Shown here: one piece after another, positions 1 through 6,174 of the stretch
How positions within the stretch are numbered: the stretch's first letter is position 1
How the letters are laid out: each line of letters opens with the position of its first letter
Source: Actinomycetes bacterium
GTDB lineage: Bacteria > Actinomycetota > Acidimicrobiia > Acidimicrobiales > Acidimicrobiaceae
Direction: 5' to 3'
Assembly: GCA_021819025.1 (NCBI GenBank)
Contig: JAKASN010000098.1
Span: 1 to 7,057 of the forward strand
DNA length: 7,057 nucleotides
Made by a program: the position numbers and the translations under genes
Notes under the pieces: model-generated
What the model was told of the DNA's origin: nothing
Database searches by the model: none
The model's input: the letters and a program-made list of their open reading frames with translations, nothing else

Positions 1-447
1 ATCGATGGGCTGGTGGTGGCGATCCTGAGCGCCTTGATAGCCAAGCTGATCTCGCCCTCGATCAGTTTGACCAATATAACCGCGGGCGCCGCGCTATATA
101 AGTCAGAGATCCTCTACACCACGATTCAACTGGTCATTTCCGTTTCCTACCAGATCATTCTCGTCGGCCATGCCCCAGGCCGCACCATCGGTGACTACGC
201 GGCGGGCATCCAAGTGGTGTCACTGGAGATGGGGGTGCCAGGATACACCCGCGCCAGTAAGAGGGTTACCATCGCGCTGGTCAGCTCGGCGCTGAGCTAC
301 ACCGTGGTCTCCCCACTCGGCTCATTGCTTTTTCTCATTGATGGACTTTGGATGCTTTTTGACAAGAACCGCCAGACCATCCACGACAAGATCGCAGGAA
401 CTTATGTCATCCGCTATCTTCGCAATGGAGCTGTGACGAACCTCTAA
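1..447 (+). CDS. RDD-family integral membrane protein, 5' partial
   Basis: The frame is open from base 1 and encodes 148 visible residues ending at a TAA. The visible protein begins Ile-Asp-Gly-Leu-Val-Val, which fits the first-helix Asp motif of RDD proteins, so the true start lies left of the window and the GTG at 13 is probably internal. Hydrophobic stretches lie at visible residues 1-17, 36-55 and 90-120. The loop GHAPGRTIGDYAAGIQVV (56-73) matches the RDD family pattern G-x-T-x-G-x-x-x-x-G-x-x-V, and the C-terminal NRQTIHDKIAGTYVI (123-137) matches the family's 'R-Q-T-x-H-D-x-x-A-G-T-x-V' signature. RDD proteins are poorly characterised membrane proteins; transport roles are proposed for some members, and no substrate can be inferred here. 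The psiE-like gene follows on the same strand after 91 bases. Confidence 0.82.
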   Translation: MDGLVVAILSALIAKLISPSISLTNITAGAALYKSEILYTTIQLVISVSYQIILVGHAPGRTIGDYAAGIQVVSLEMGVPGYTRASKRVTIALVSSALSYTVVSPLGSLLFLIDGLWMLFDKNRQTIHDKIAGTYVIRYLRNGAVTNL

Positions 448-474
448 GATACCAGACGAGGTTGATTAGGGCGA

Positions 475-502
475 ACTTCTCCCAGCTTGGAGTCGGAGAA
501 GT
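475..502. terminator. Perfect 8-bp inverted repeat after the RDD gene
   Basis: ACTTCTCC (475-482) and GGAGAAGT (495-502) are perfect reverse complements separated by 12 bases. The repeat starts 27 bases after the RDD stop codon and ends 36 bases before the psiE-like start. It could act as a transcript-end hairpin for the RDD gene or as a regulator site for the next gene. There is no T-run after the right arm, so a classical intrinsic terminator is not well supported. Confidence 0.35.
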
Positions 503-526
503 CCTCGATGCGGCGTCTCGCCCTAG

Positions 527-538
527 TAGTCTTGGTAC
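527..538 (+). promoter_or_regulatory. Possible -10 element for a leaderless psiE-like transcript
   Basis: TAGTCT at 527-532 fits the actinobacterial TANNNT -10 pattern and ends six bases before the A of the ATG at 539, which is the spacing expected if transcription starts on that A. No Shine-Dalgarno sequence is visible before the ATG. No convincing -35 box is seen 17-18 bases upstream, so the call rests on -10 spacing alone. TANNNT is a common pattern and this could be chance. Confidence 0.3.
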
Positions 539-1030
539 ATGCCACTTTTGGATCCAGACGGACTAACGCGCCGCATCATTGCCATGGCGGAGCGGATTCT
601 CTATGTCTTGGTACCGCTGATCCTGGTCGCTATGACCGCGATCGTGATCTTGCAATCGGTCCGCGCGATACTCCAGGTCAACTTGTCAAACATTGCCACC
701 TCGGCGATGGCGGGACTTCTCAACGACGTATTATTCGCCATTATCATCCTTGAACTGCTCTCCACGGTGATTGCCCACCTTTGCAAGGGAGGCTTCCAGG
801 TCAAGGCATTTCTCTACATCGGTATCATTTCATCGGTACGACGCATCCTCGTACTCGGGGCTCAGCTGTCCTCAAGCACCAGATTCGACAGCTTGGCCTT
901 CAAAAGCGGTATTACCGAACTTGCTGTTGATGCAGGCGTGGTAGTGGCGCTCTCGATAGCGCTTTACATTACCAAACTCGCCTCCCCGACAAAGCGCAAC
1001 AGCGAGGAGAAGTCCGTCGCGGTGAACTAG
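539..1030 (+). CDS. PsiE-like (phosphate-starvation-inducible E family) membrane protein
   Basis: A 163-residue protein with four predicted membrane helices at about residues 20-45, 61-80, 88-108 and 126-148, a short N-terminal tail and a charged C-terminal tail, as in the PsiE family (PF06146). The most family-like stretch is the second helix with the following loop and helix: acidic ELL around 72-74, a Lys-Gly-Gly loop at 83-85, then a helix ending in VRRILVLG (100-107), resembling the 'AxxRxIIV' segment of PsiE proteins. PsiE was named in E. coli as a Pho-regulated gene; its molecular function is unknown. An in-frame TAG at 527-529 limits the start. ATG 539 is the first candidate and ATG 584 an alternative; neither has a clear ribosome binding site. 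The gene converges on the aldo/keto reductase gene. The family call is from pattern recognition and is fairly secure; the role is not inferable. Confidence 0.75.
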   Translation: MPLLDPDGLTRRIIAMAERILYVLVPLILVAMTAIVILQSVRAILQVNLSNIATSAMAGLLNDVLFAIIILELLSTVIAHLCKGGFQVKAFLYIGIISSVRRILVLGAQLSSSTRFDSLAFKSGITELAVDAGVVVALSIALYITKLASPTKRNSEEKSVAVN

Positions 1031-1035
1031 CCCCT

Positions 1036-1057
1036 CTTCGGCTGGTTCGGGCCGAAG
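1036..1057. terminator. Hairpin between convergent genes, possible bidirectional terminator
   Basis: CTTCGGC (1036-1042) and GCCGAAG (1051-1057) form a perfect 7-bp stem with an 8-base loop, five bases after the psiE-like stop and 46 bases beyond the reductase stop on the opposite strand. Its position between convergent genes suits a shared terminator. No strong T-run follows on either strand, so efficiency is uncertain. A second weaker dyad, CTTGG/CCAAG at 1082-1086 and 1094-1098, lies just beyond the reductase stop. Confidence 0.45.
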
Positions 1058-1103
1058 TTGCATCACTTTGGGCGCACATCTCTTGGGGCCTGGCCAAGCT
1101 CCT

Positions 1104-2096
1104 TTAGCGATCGGCGTCACCGTATCGGAATTGATGGCTGATTCCATCAAGGCGTCCGAGGATCTCCTCGTCAAGGGTCACCCCGAGTGCCGCGACGCTA
1201 TCACGAAGCTGTTCAGGAGCCGAGGCACCAATGATAGGTGCGGTTATCACCGGGTTATGGAGCACCCATGCGAGAGCCAGAGTTGTCGAAGAGACCCCCA
1301 AGGACTGGGCGACTTTTCCAATCTCGTCTACCGCCTCGAATGCCCGGTCGTTCCAGTAGCGTTGCTGATACATTCCCTGAGCGCTGCCGAGGGTAAAGCG
1401 CGTGCCGGGCGTCGGGGGCGATAGGCGTTGGTGCTTGCCGGTAAGCATGCCTCCCGCGAGAGGATTATAGGAAATCACCCCGATCCCGTCGAGTTTGCAC
1501 AAAGGAAAGAGTTCCCGCTCAAACTCGCGAAAGAGCAAGTTATACCTCGGTTGCACGCTGGAAAAAGGCGTCAATCCATAAGTCTTCGCAACGCCTTGGG
1601 CTCGAGCAAGTTGATAAGCGAGAAAGTTAGAAACCCCAATGTAGCGCACCTTTCCAACATGAACGAGGTCGTTCAATGCCTGGAGAGTTTCCTCAATGGG
1701 TACCTCAGGATCGTATCGATGGAGCTGGTAGAGGTCTATGTAATCGGTCCCGAGACGACGCAGCGATGCATCTACGGCATCCATGATGTGCTTTCTTGAA
1801 TTTCCCCCTTGGTAAGGTTTAGCTCCCATTTGACCGGCACACTTAGTGGCAACGATAAACGACGAGCGCCTTCCCTTCAACCAGCGCCCGATAATCTCTT
1901 CGGTACGCCCCACCGTGGTAAGGTCGCCCCCGAGGGGATAGACGTCAGCGGTATCGATGAAGTCAATGCCCGATTCGTGAGCCGCATCCAGGATCGCTAT
2001 CGCCCCAGCTTCGTCGACTTGGACTCCAAAAGTCATCGTGCCGAGGCAGAGTCGAGAGACTTTGAGCCCACTTGAGCCGAGGCGCACACTTTGCAT
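1104..2096 (-). CDS. Aldo/keto reductase (NADPH-dependent oxidoreductase)
   Basis: A full-length 330-residue (beta/alpha)8-barrel aldo/keto reductase. The catalytic tetrad is intact: Asp48 and Tyr53 in FIDTADVY, Lys85 in IVATKC and His126 in LYQLHRYD. Cofactor-side motifs are present: GVSNF (154-158), a Gln-x-x-Tyr-Asn-Leu-Leu segment (182-188), SYNPLAGGMLTGK (209-221) and IIGASAPEQL (288-297), the last typical of NADP(H) phosphate binding. The overall style resembles the YajO/YghZ-like bacterial subgroup, which reduces small aldehydes and ketones, but the substrate cannot be read from sequence. The ATG at 2096 has a strong ribosome binding site, GGAGGGG at 2107-2113, ten bases upstream. The gene starts only 28 bases after the gcvPB stop on the same strand with no terminator between, so it is probably the last gene of the gcv operon. 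A role in handling a one-carbon or amino-acid-derived aldehyde is possible but is only inference from position. Confidence 0.92.
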   Translation of the reverse strand: MQSVRLGSSGLKVSRLCLGTMTFGVQVDEAGAIAILDAAHESGIDFIDTADVYPLGGDLTTVGRTEEIIGRWLKGRRSSFIVATKCAGQMGAKPYQGGNSRKHIMDAVDASLRRLGTDYIDLYQLHRYDPEVPIEETLQALNDLVHVGKVRYIGVSNFLAYQLARAQGVAKTYGLTPFSSVQPRYNLLFREFERELFPLCKLDGIGVISYNPLAGGMLTGKHQRLSPPTPGTRFTLGSAQGMYQQRYWNDRAFEAVDEIGKVAQSLGVSSTTLALAWVLHNPVITAPIIGASAPEQLRDSVAALGVTLDEEILGRLDGISHQFRYGDADR

Positions 2097-2106
2097 CTTG
2101 ATCGAT

Positions 2107-2113
2107 CCCCTCC
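2107..2113 (-). promoter_or_regulatory. Strong ribosome binding site of the aldo/keto reductase gene
   Basis: GGAGGGG on the minus strand lies ten bases before ATG 2096, within the 28-base gap after the gcvPB stop. It fixes the start and supports efficient independent initiation inside the operon. Confidence 0.75.
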
Positions 2114-2124
2114 ACTAAGACAAT

Positions 2125-3642
2125 TTAGTTGCGTGCGTCGACCGAAGTTACTAAATGACGTGCAGCTCGAGCCTCATCAACGCGGCTGGCAGGCGTCTTG
2201 CTCGGAGCATCGTGCATCGACGCGGCGGCATCGGAGTCCTCGGTTCGCATCGCGATCTCGATGAGGGACTCCGCGAAGGCGTCCAAGGTTTGCCGGGACT
2301 CGGTCTCGGTGGGTTCGATCATCAGGGCCTCTTCGACGATGAGAGGAAAGTAAACCGTGGGCGCGTGAAATCCTTCGTCGAGCAAGGCTTTGGCGATATC
2401 GAGAGCTCGAACCCCGGAATCCTTTTTAATCTTTGCCACCGTGACGACAAACTCATGCATGCAAGTGGTCTCATAAGCAGCTGGATAGTACGGAGCTATC
2501 TTTGCCTTGAGGTAGTTGGCATTCAGAACTGCCAAGCGCGACATCATCGCCAATCCGTCACCTCCCAGAGCCTTCATGAATGCCAGTGCCCGCGCGTAGA
2601 CCACGGCATTGCCGAAAAACGAGTGCACTCGACCGATCGAGGCCTCGGGATAGGCGACGTCAAATCCGTTCTCAGTGCGCACCGGATAAGGTCCGGGTAG
2701 GAACTTGGCCAGATGCGCCGCCACCGCAACCGGGCCTGAACCGGGACCGCCGCCACCATGGGGCGTGGCGAAGGTCTTATGGAGGTTGGAATGCACAATG
2801 TCAAAACCCATGTCACCGGGGCGCGCAACTCCGACAATAGCGTTCAAAGTCGCTCCGTCATAGTAAAGGAGCCCATCGACGGAATGTATTAGCGCGGCTA
2901 TCTCGGCTATCTCGGCCTCAAACAGCCCCACGGTGTTGGGATTAGTGAGCATGATCCCCGCCACCTCCTCGTCGACAAAACCCGCAAGAGCCTCAACGTC
3001 AACAAGTCCCCTGGAGTTCGAGGGCACCGTCACAGCGCGATACCCCGCCAAGGTGACCGAAGCCGGGTTGGTGCCATGGGCCGAATCGGGAATGAGAACC
3101 TTGGTTTTGGAATTGCCTTTGGAGCGGTGATATGCCTCCATGATGAGAAGGCCGGTCAGCTCACCTTGAGCACCCGCAGCGGGAGCCAAGGTAGCCGCCG
3201 CCATTCCGGTTATCTCAGTGAGGTAATCCTCAAGCGTGCAGCAGATCTCGAGCCAGCCTTGGATAAGAGAGACGGGCGCGAGAGGATGGACATTCGCAAT
3301 CCCCGGAATTGCGGCGACCTGGTCAGCTAATTTGGGGTTGTACTTCATGGTGCAAGAGCCGAGCGGGTAAAAGCCCAAGTCCACCGAAAACTGTCGATGA
3401 GTCAATCGGGTATAGTGCCCCACGAGATCCCGCTCTGAAACTTCGGCAAGTTCCAGAGGTGCGTCGCGAAGGTACTCTGGAGGCAATTGGCTGGCGGGAT
3501 CGATGATCTCGATACCGGTATCCCGAAGGGTTCCGCAGCGTCTTCCCGCCACTGAGAGGTCGAAGATGGTTGGCTCGGGAGTGCCGCCCATCATGGGAAT
3601 TGAGGAGGCCTTTCCGCCCGCGGGAGCTATGGCTGGTGTCAT
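2125..3642 (-). CDS. gcvPB: Glycine dehydrogenase (decarboxylating) subunit 2, P-protein beta
   Basis: Catalytic half of a split glycine decarboxylase. Together with GcvPA it decarboxylates glycine on pyridoxal phosphate and passes the aminomethyl group to lipoyl-GcvH. The 505-residue protein has the fold-type I PLP signature DIVHSNLHKTF (281-291) with the Schiff-base Lys289, directly followed by the Gly-rich HGGGGPGSGP (295-304). Other family blocks are FYPLGSCTMKYNPK (91-104), GAQGELTG (157-164), DSAHGTNPASV (186-196) and TNPNTVGLFE (233-242). The C-terminus contains PASRVDEARAAR (484-495), matching the conserved 'RLDE-x-x-AAR' tail of GcvPB proteins, so the long end is normal. The ATG directly abuts the gcvPA stop (TAG then ATG), with ribosome binding site GGAGGT ten bases upstream inside gcvPA, implying translational coupling and balanced production of the two subunits. 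Confidence 0.97.
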   Translation of the reverse strand: MTPAIAPAGGKASSIPMMGGTPEPTIFDLSVAGRRCGTLRDTGIEIIDPASQLPPEYLRDAPLELAEVSERDLVGHYTRLTHRQFSVDLGFYPLGSCTMKYNPKLADQVAAIPGIANVHPLAPVSLIQGWLEICCTLEDYLTEITGMAAATLAPAAGAQGELTGLLIMEAYHRSKGNSKTKVLIPDSAHGTNPASVTLAGYRAVTVPSNSRGLVDVEALAGFVDEEVAGIMLTNPNTVGLFEAEIAEIAALIHSVDGLLYYDGATLNAIVGVARPGDMGFDIVHSNLHKTFATPHGGGGPGSGPVAVAAHLAKFLPGPYPVRTENGFDVAYPEASIGRVHSFFGNAVVYARALAFMKALGGDGLAMMSRLAVLNANYLKAKIAPYYPAAYETTCMHEFVVTVAKIKKDSGVRALDIAKALLDEGFHAPTVYFPLIVEEALMIEPTETESRQTLDAFAESLIEIAMRTEDSDAAASMHDAPSKTPASRVDEARAARHLVTSVDARN

Positions 3643-4989
3643 CTACTTCAATACCTCCACTAGCGCATCGACGAAAGAGTCGATCTGGGACTTGGTTCTC
3701 TTCTCCGTTACCGCGATAAGCAATGACGAATCGAAGTTGCTTATCGCCAGGCGTCCCTCCAGGGCCACGCCGGCGAGAAACCCCCGAGAGGCCATGTCTT
3801 CAACGACCTGCGAGGGAGACTTCTCTATGGTGAGGGGGAACTCGCGGAACGATCCTCTGCCGAGGCGCACCTCTCCAACTCCACGGCGCTTGAGACTGTC
3901 GGTGAGATAAGCCCTCCCACTCAAACACTTGAGACCGATCTCGCGATATCCCGAGGTGCCCAGCCAGGATAGTTGTATCGCCGCCCAAATGGCCATCAGG
4001 GTCTGATTCGTGCAAACATTCGAGGACGCTTTCTCGCGTCGAATATCTTGCTCGCGCGCGCGCAGCGTCGTCACATAGGCGCGGTTGCCCCTGGTGTCGA
4101 GTGTCTCGCCCACGAGACGGCCGGGAAGGTAGCGAACCAGCTCCAAGGTGGTGGAGAAGAGCCCGAGATATGGGCCCCCAAAAGAGAGCGGAATCCCAAG
4201 TGGTTGACCTTCGGCCACAGCCACGTCGGCCCCGAGCGCACCGGGAGACTTAAGCAGGCTCGTGGCAATGGGATCATAAGCCACGATCAAGAGAGCACCT
4301 GCCGCGCTTGCCAGCTGCCGAGCTGCGCTGATCTCTTCAATTAGGCCGAGAAAGTTAGGATAAGCAACCACAAACGCAGCTACCTCGGAGGTATTAGCGG
4401 GCCAAATCGTGCATCCCGAAGAGTCAAGATGAGCTAGCTCAAGTTGATGTCCTGGCCCCGAGGAGAAGGTCGCTGCAACCTCACGCCAGCTTGGGTTGAC
4501 ACCTTCGGAGATGATTACCCGAGACCTCTTGGTGCGCGCGCAAGCCAAATTGATCGCCTCCACCAATGCGGAGGACCCGTCGTAAAGCGAGGCATTAGTG
4601 ATCGCCAGACCCGAAAGCCTAGAGACCATGGTCTGGTACTCAAAGAGCGCCTGGAGCACCCCTTGGGCAACTTCGGGTTGATAGGGCGTATATGCGGTAA
4701 CAAACTCGCTCCGGCTTCCCAAAGCTTTTGTGGCGGCGTAGAGATCATGGTCATAGGCACCCCCTCCCGCAAAGCAAAGCAACTCTTTGGAGACCGGGCT
4801 ATTGCGAGCTGCAAGATCTTCAAACTCTTCGATGACTTCAACTTCAGATCGGCCCTCTGGGAGATTCAGGCTTCTTGAGAGCAAAAGCGCTTGAGGAATC
4901 GAATCGTAGAGTTCATCTAGCGAGCTGAGCGACAAGAACTCCAGCATCGAGGTGATCTCGGCTTGGGTATGGGGCGTAAAACCGGACAA
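3643..4989 (-). CDS. gcvPA: Glycine dehydrogenase (decarboxylating) subunit 1, P-protein alpha
   Basis: The partner half of the split P-protein. It has the PLP-enzyme fold without the catalytic lysine and completes the active site at the interface with GcvPB. The 448 residues match the usual GcvPA length. Family blocks include FAGGGAYDH (73-81), YTPYQPEVAQGVLQALFEYQ (100-119), TNASLYDGSSALVEA (131-145), YPNFLGLIEE (210-219), FGGPYLG (270-276) and the nearly invariant REQDIRREKASSNVCT (312-327). In that last block the usual His after REQ is Asp315. The start is a TTG with AAAGGA five bases upstream; beginning there gives an N-terminus with Pro-His-Thr followed by the MLEFL block, as in homologues. 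The next in-frame start, ATG at 4947, would cut into this conserved region. The gene lies 35 bases after gcvT and abuts gcvPB. Confidence 0.96.
   Translation of the reverse strand: MSGFTPHTQAEITSMLEFLSLSSLDELYDSIPQALLLSRSLNLPEGRSEVEVIEEFEDLAARNSPVSKELLCFAGGGAYDHDLYAATKALGSRSEFVTAYTPYQPEVAQGVLQALFEYQTMVSRLSGLAITNASLYDGSSALVEAINLACARTKRSRVIISEGVNPSWREVAATFSSGPGHQLELAHLDSSGCTIWPANTSEVAAFVVAYPNFLGLIEEISAARQLASAAGALLIVAYDPIATSLLKSPGALGADVAVAEGQPLGIPLSFGGPYLGLFSTTLELVRYLPGRLVGETLDTRGNRAYVTTLRAREQDIRREKASSNVCTNQTLMAIWAAIQLSWLGTSGYREIGLKCLSGRAYLTDSLKRRGVGEVRLGRGSFREFPLTIEKSPSQVVEDMASRGFLAGVALEGRLAISNFDSSLLIAVTEKRTKSQIDSFVDALVEVLK
3653..3658 (-). promoter_or_regulatory. Ribosome binding site of gcvPB inside gcvPA
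   Basis: GGAGGT on the minus strand lies within the last codons of gcvPA, ten bases before the gcvPB ATG. With the TAG-ATG junction it suggests that ribosomes ending gcvPA reinitiate on gcvPB. Confidence 0.75.
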
Positions 4990-4994
4990 TGCGT

Positions 4995-5000
4995 TCCTTT
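4995..5000 (-). promoter_or_regulatory. Ribosome binding site supporting the TTG start of gcvPA
   Basis: AAAGGA on the minus strand ends five bases before the TTG at 4989. It is the main evidence for that non-ATG start, together with the homologous N-terminus it produces. Confidence 0.6.
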
Positions 5001-5005
5001 CTTAG

Positions 5006-5019
5006 CCTTGAGTTCAAGG
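5006..5019. repeat. Short dyad in the gcvT-gcvPA gap
   Basis: CCTTGAGTTCAAGG has 6-base arms around a 2-base centre, or as RNA a 5-bp stem with a 4-base loop. It occupies much of the 35-base gap just before the gcvPA ribosome binding site. It might be an mRNA-stabilising or translation-modulating hairpin, or a DNA-binding dyad. It is too short to exclude chance. Confidence 0.3.
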
Positions 5020-5024
5020 GTCTA

Positions 5025-6101
5025 TCATTTCTCCGTGGCAGCACGGGATGCTTTAGGCACAAATGGCAACGCGCAACTGACACCCTCGATGACTCGTTTG
5101 TCAAGCTGTAGCGAGACGGGCTCCCCCGCAGCCAAATCGCCATCTGCGAAGCACAGCGAGATTCCGACTCCTAGTACCGGGGAAAAGTTGCCGCTTGAGG
5201 AGAAACCGATGTCACGGCCTTTGTGGATCAAACGCATCCCTTCGCGCATCGGTTGGCGCGAAAACCCCCGAACTCCGACGAGGAGGCGTCTTGGACCGCT
5301 CGCCAGCTCCGCGAGCAGGGCCTCTCGACCGATAAATTCACCTTTGTTCATGGCAACGACCCAGCCGAGACGAGCTTGAAAAGGCGTGATCCCTTTCCCA
5401 AGTTCATGTCCGTGAAGAGGAAGGCCAGCTTCGAGGCGCAATGTGTCTCTGGCACCGAGGCCAGCTGGAGTAATACCAGCAGCAATAAGTTGACGGAAGA
5501 GTTCGTTTGCTCCCGGGTTGGGGATGGAAATCTCCACGCCATCCTCTCCGGTGTATCCCGTCCCGGCGACCACCACGTCTACCCCGCCGAACTTTAGCTC
5601 GGCCACGCGGAAGTGTCCCACTGCGGCGGCCTCGGGAAAGACACCGGCGAGCCTCGCCCTGGCGTTGGGGCCCTGTATCGCAAGTACCGAGCGCGACTGC
5701 GTCACGTCGCTACCGCCAATGGAAGAGATCACTGAAGCGGTGTTGGAGGCGTTGGGCATCACGTCAAATCGCTCCGGCCCCACCCACCACACGATGATGT
5801 CATCTACCACGGATCCGTCCGGGGCAAGATGGTGCGTGTACTGCGCGCGACCGGGTGATATCTTGTTGAGGTCGTTGGTGAAGCTGCGTTGCAGAAGCCC
5901 AAAGGCTTCGGGCCCGGAAATCGACACCGTGCCCAAATGGGAGACGTCAAATACCACCGCATCGCTACGGCATGCCATATGTTCGGCTACGGTTCCACCA
6001 GGGTATGAAAGAGGCATCTCCCAACCGCCGAAGGGTACCATCTTGGCTCCGAGTTCGCGGTGCTGAGAATTGAGAAAGCTGTACTTTAGATCCACGTGCA
6101 A
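5025..6101 (-). CDS. gcvT: Aminomethyltransferase, glycine cleavage T-protein
   Basis: Transfers the methylene carbon from aminomethyl-lipoyl GcvH to tetrahydrofolate and releases ammonia. The 358-residue length fits the family. The folate-binding domain occupies about residues 10-265, with GAKMVPFGGWEMPLSY (18-33), EHMACR (40-45), FDVSHLG (51-57; Leu56 replaces the usual Met), the acidic pair Asp100-Asp101 in DGSVVDDIIV (95-104) where the catalytic Asp lies, TGYTGEDGVEI (181-191) and LGARDTLRLEAGLPLHGHEL (215-234). The C-terminal barrel domain spans about 270-350 and ends in the typical LPF (345-347). The start is ambiguous: an in-frame TGA at 6113-6111 leaves TTG 6101 or GTG 6095, neither with a good Shine-Dalgarno sequence; both give a normal family N-terminus. 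It lies 73 bases after merR and 35 before gcvPA, and is probably the first gene of the gcv operon. Confidence 0.96.
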   Translation of the reverse strand: MHVDLKYSFLNSQHRELGAKMVPFGGWEMPLSYPGGTVAEHMACRSDAVVFDVSHLGTVSISGPEAFGLLQRSFTNDLNKISPGRAQYTHHLAPDGSVVDDIIVWWVGPERFDVMPNASNTASVISSIGGSDVTQSRSVLAIQGPNARARLAGVFPEAAAVGHFRVAELKFGGVDVVVAGTGYTGEDGVEISIPNPGANELFRQLIAAGITPAGLGARDTLRLEAGLPLHGHELGKGITPFQARLGWVVAMNKGEFIGREALLAELASGPRRLLVGVRGFSRQPMREGMRLIHKGRDIGFSSSGNFSPVLGVGISLCFADGDLAAGEPVSLQLDKRVIEGVSCALPFVPKASRAATEK

Positions 6102-6102
6102 G

Positions 6103-6108
6103 ACATTA
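6103..6108 (-). promoter_or_regulatory. Possible -10 element just before gcvT
   Basis: TAATGT on the minus strand fits TANNNT and ends seven bases before the GTG at 6095, a spacing compatible with a leaderless gcvT transcript starting on that codon. No good -35 box is visible, but the dyad at 6118-6141 sits where one would be. This is weak evidence; transcription could instead continue from merR. Confidence 0.22.
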
Positions 6109-6117
6109 GCTCAGTCG

Positions 6118-6141
6118 CACTTGAAAAACATCTTTGAAGTG
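6118..6141. promoter_or_regulatory. Imperfect 24-bp dyad upstream of gcvT, candidate operator
   Basis: CACTTGAAA (6118-6126) and TTTGAAGTG (6133-6141) are reverse complements at 8 of 9 positions with a 6-base spacer. The dyad lies 17 bases before the TTG of gcvT in the merR-gcvT gap. Its arm length and symmetry suit a dimeric regulator. The neighbouring MerR protein is one candidate binder, but nothing in the sequence proves this. Confidence 0.42.
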
Positions 6142-6174
6142 AAAGCACGCCTCAAGCTGGGACGGGATCGAAAA

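Noticed and set aside
13..15. GTG as the true start of the RDD gene
   Set aside because: The frame is open to base 1, and the codons before it encode Ile-Asp-Gly-Leu, which fits the first-helix Asp motif, so the gene is cut by the window edge.
487..753. Overlapping small gene at the start of the psiE-like gene
   Set aside because: The frame encodes a His/Arg-rich peptide with no family resemblance and mostly overlaps the hydrophobic, family-matching PsiE frame.
2125..2250. Unusual C-terminal extension on GcvPB
   Set aside because: The tail contains the RVDEARAAR segment that matches the conserved end of GcvPB homologues, so it is normal rather than an added domain.
2155..2700. Open plus-strand frame of 181 codons opposite gcvPB
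   Set aside because: It is antisense to conserved GcvPB blocks and has no recognisable domain.
5518..6066. Open plus-strand frame of 182 codons opposite gcvT
   Set aside because: It is entirely antisense to a well-supported gcvT, has no recognisable protein family and a low-complexity composition rich in Pro, Ser and Thr; it is a shadow of the codon usage on the other strand.
6102..6174. Glycine riboswitch upstream of gcvT
   Set aside because: Glycine riboswitches often precede gcvT operons, but the gap is only 73 bases and shows none of the conserved aptamer cores or paired stems of that class; the visible structure is a simple dyad.
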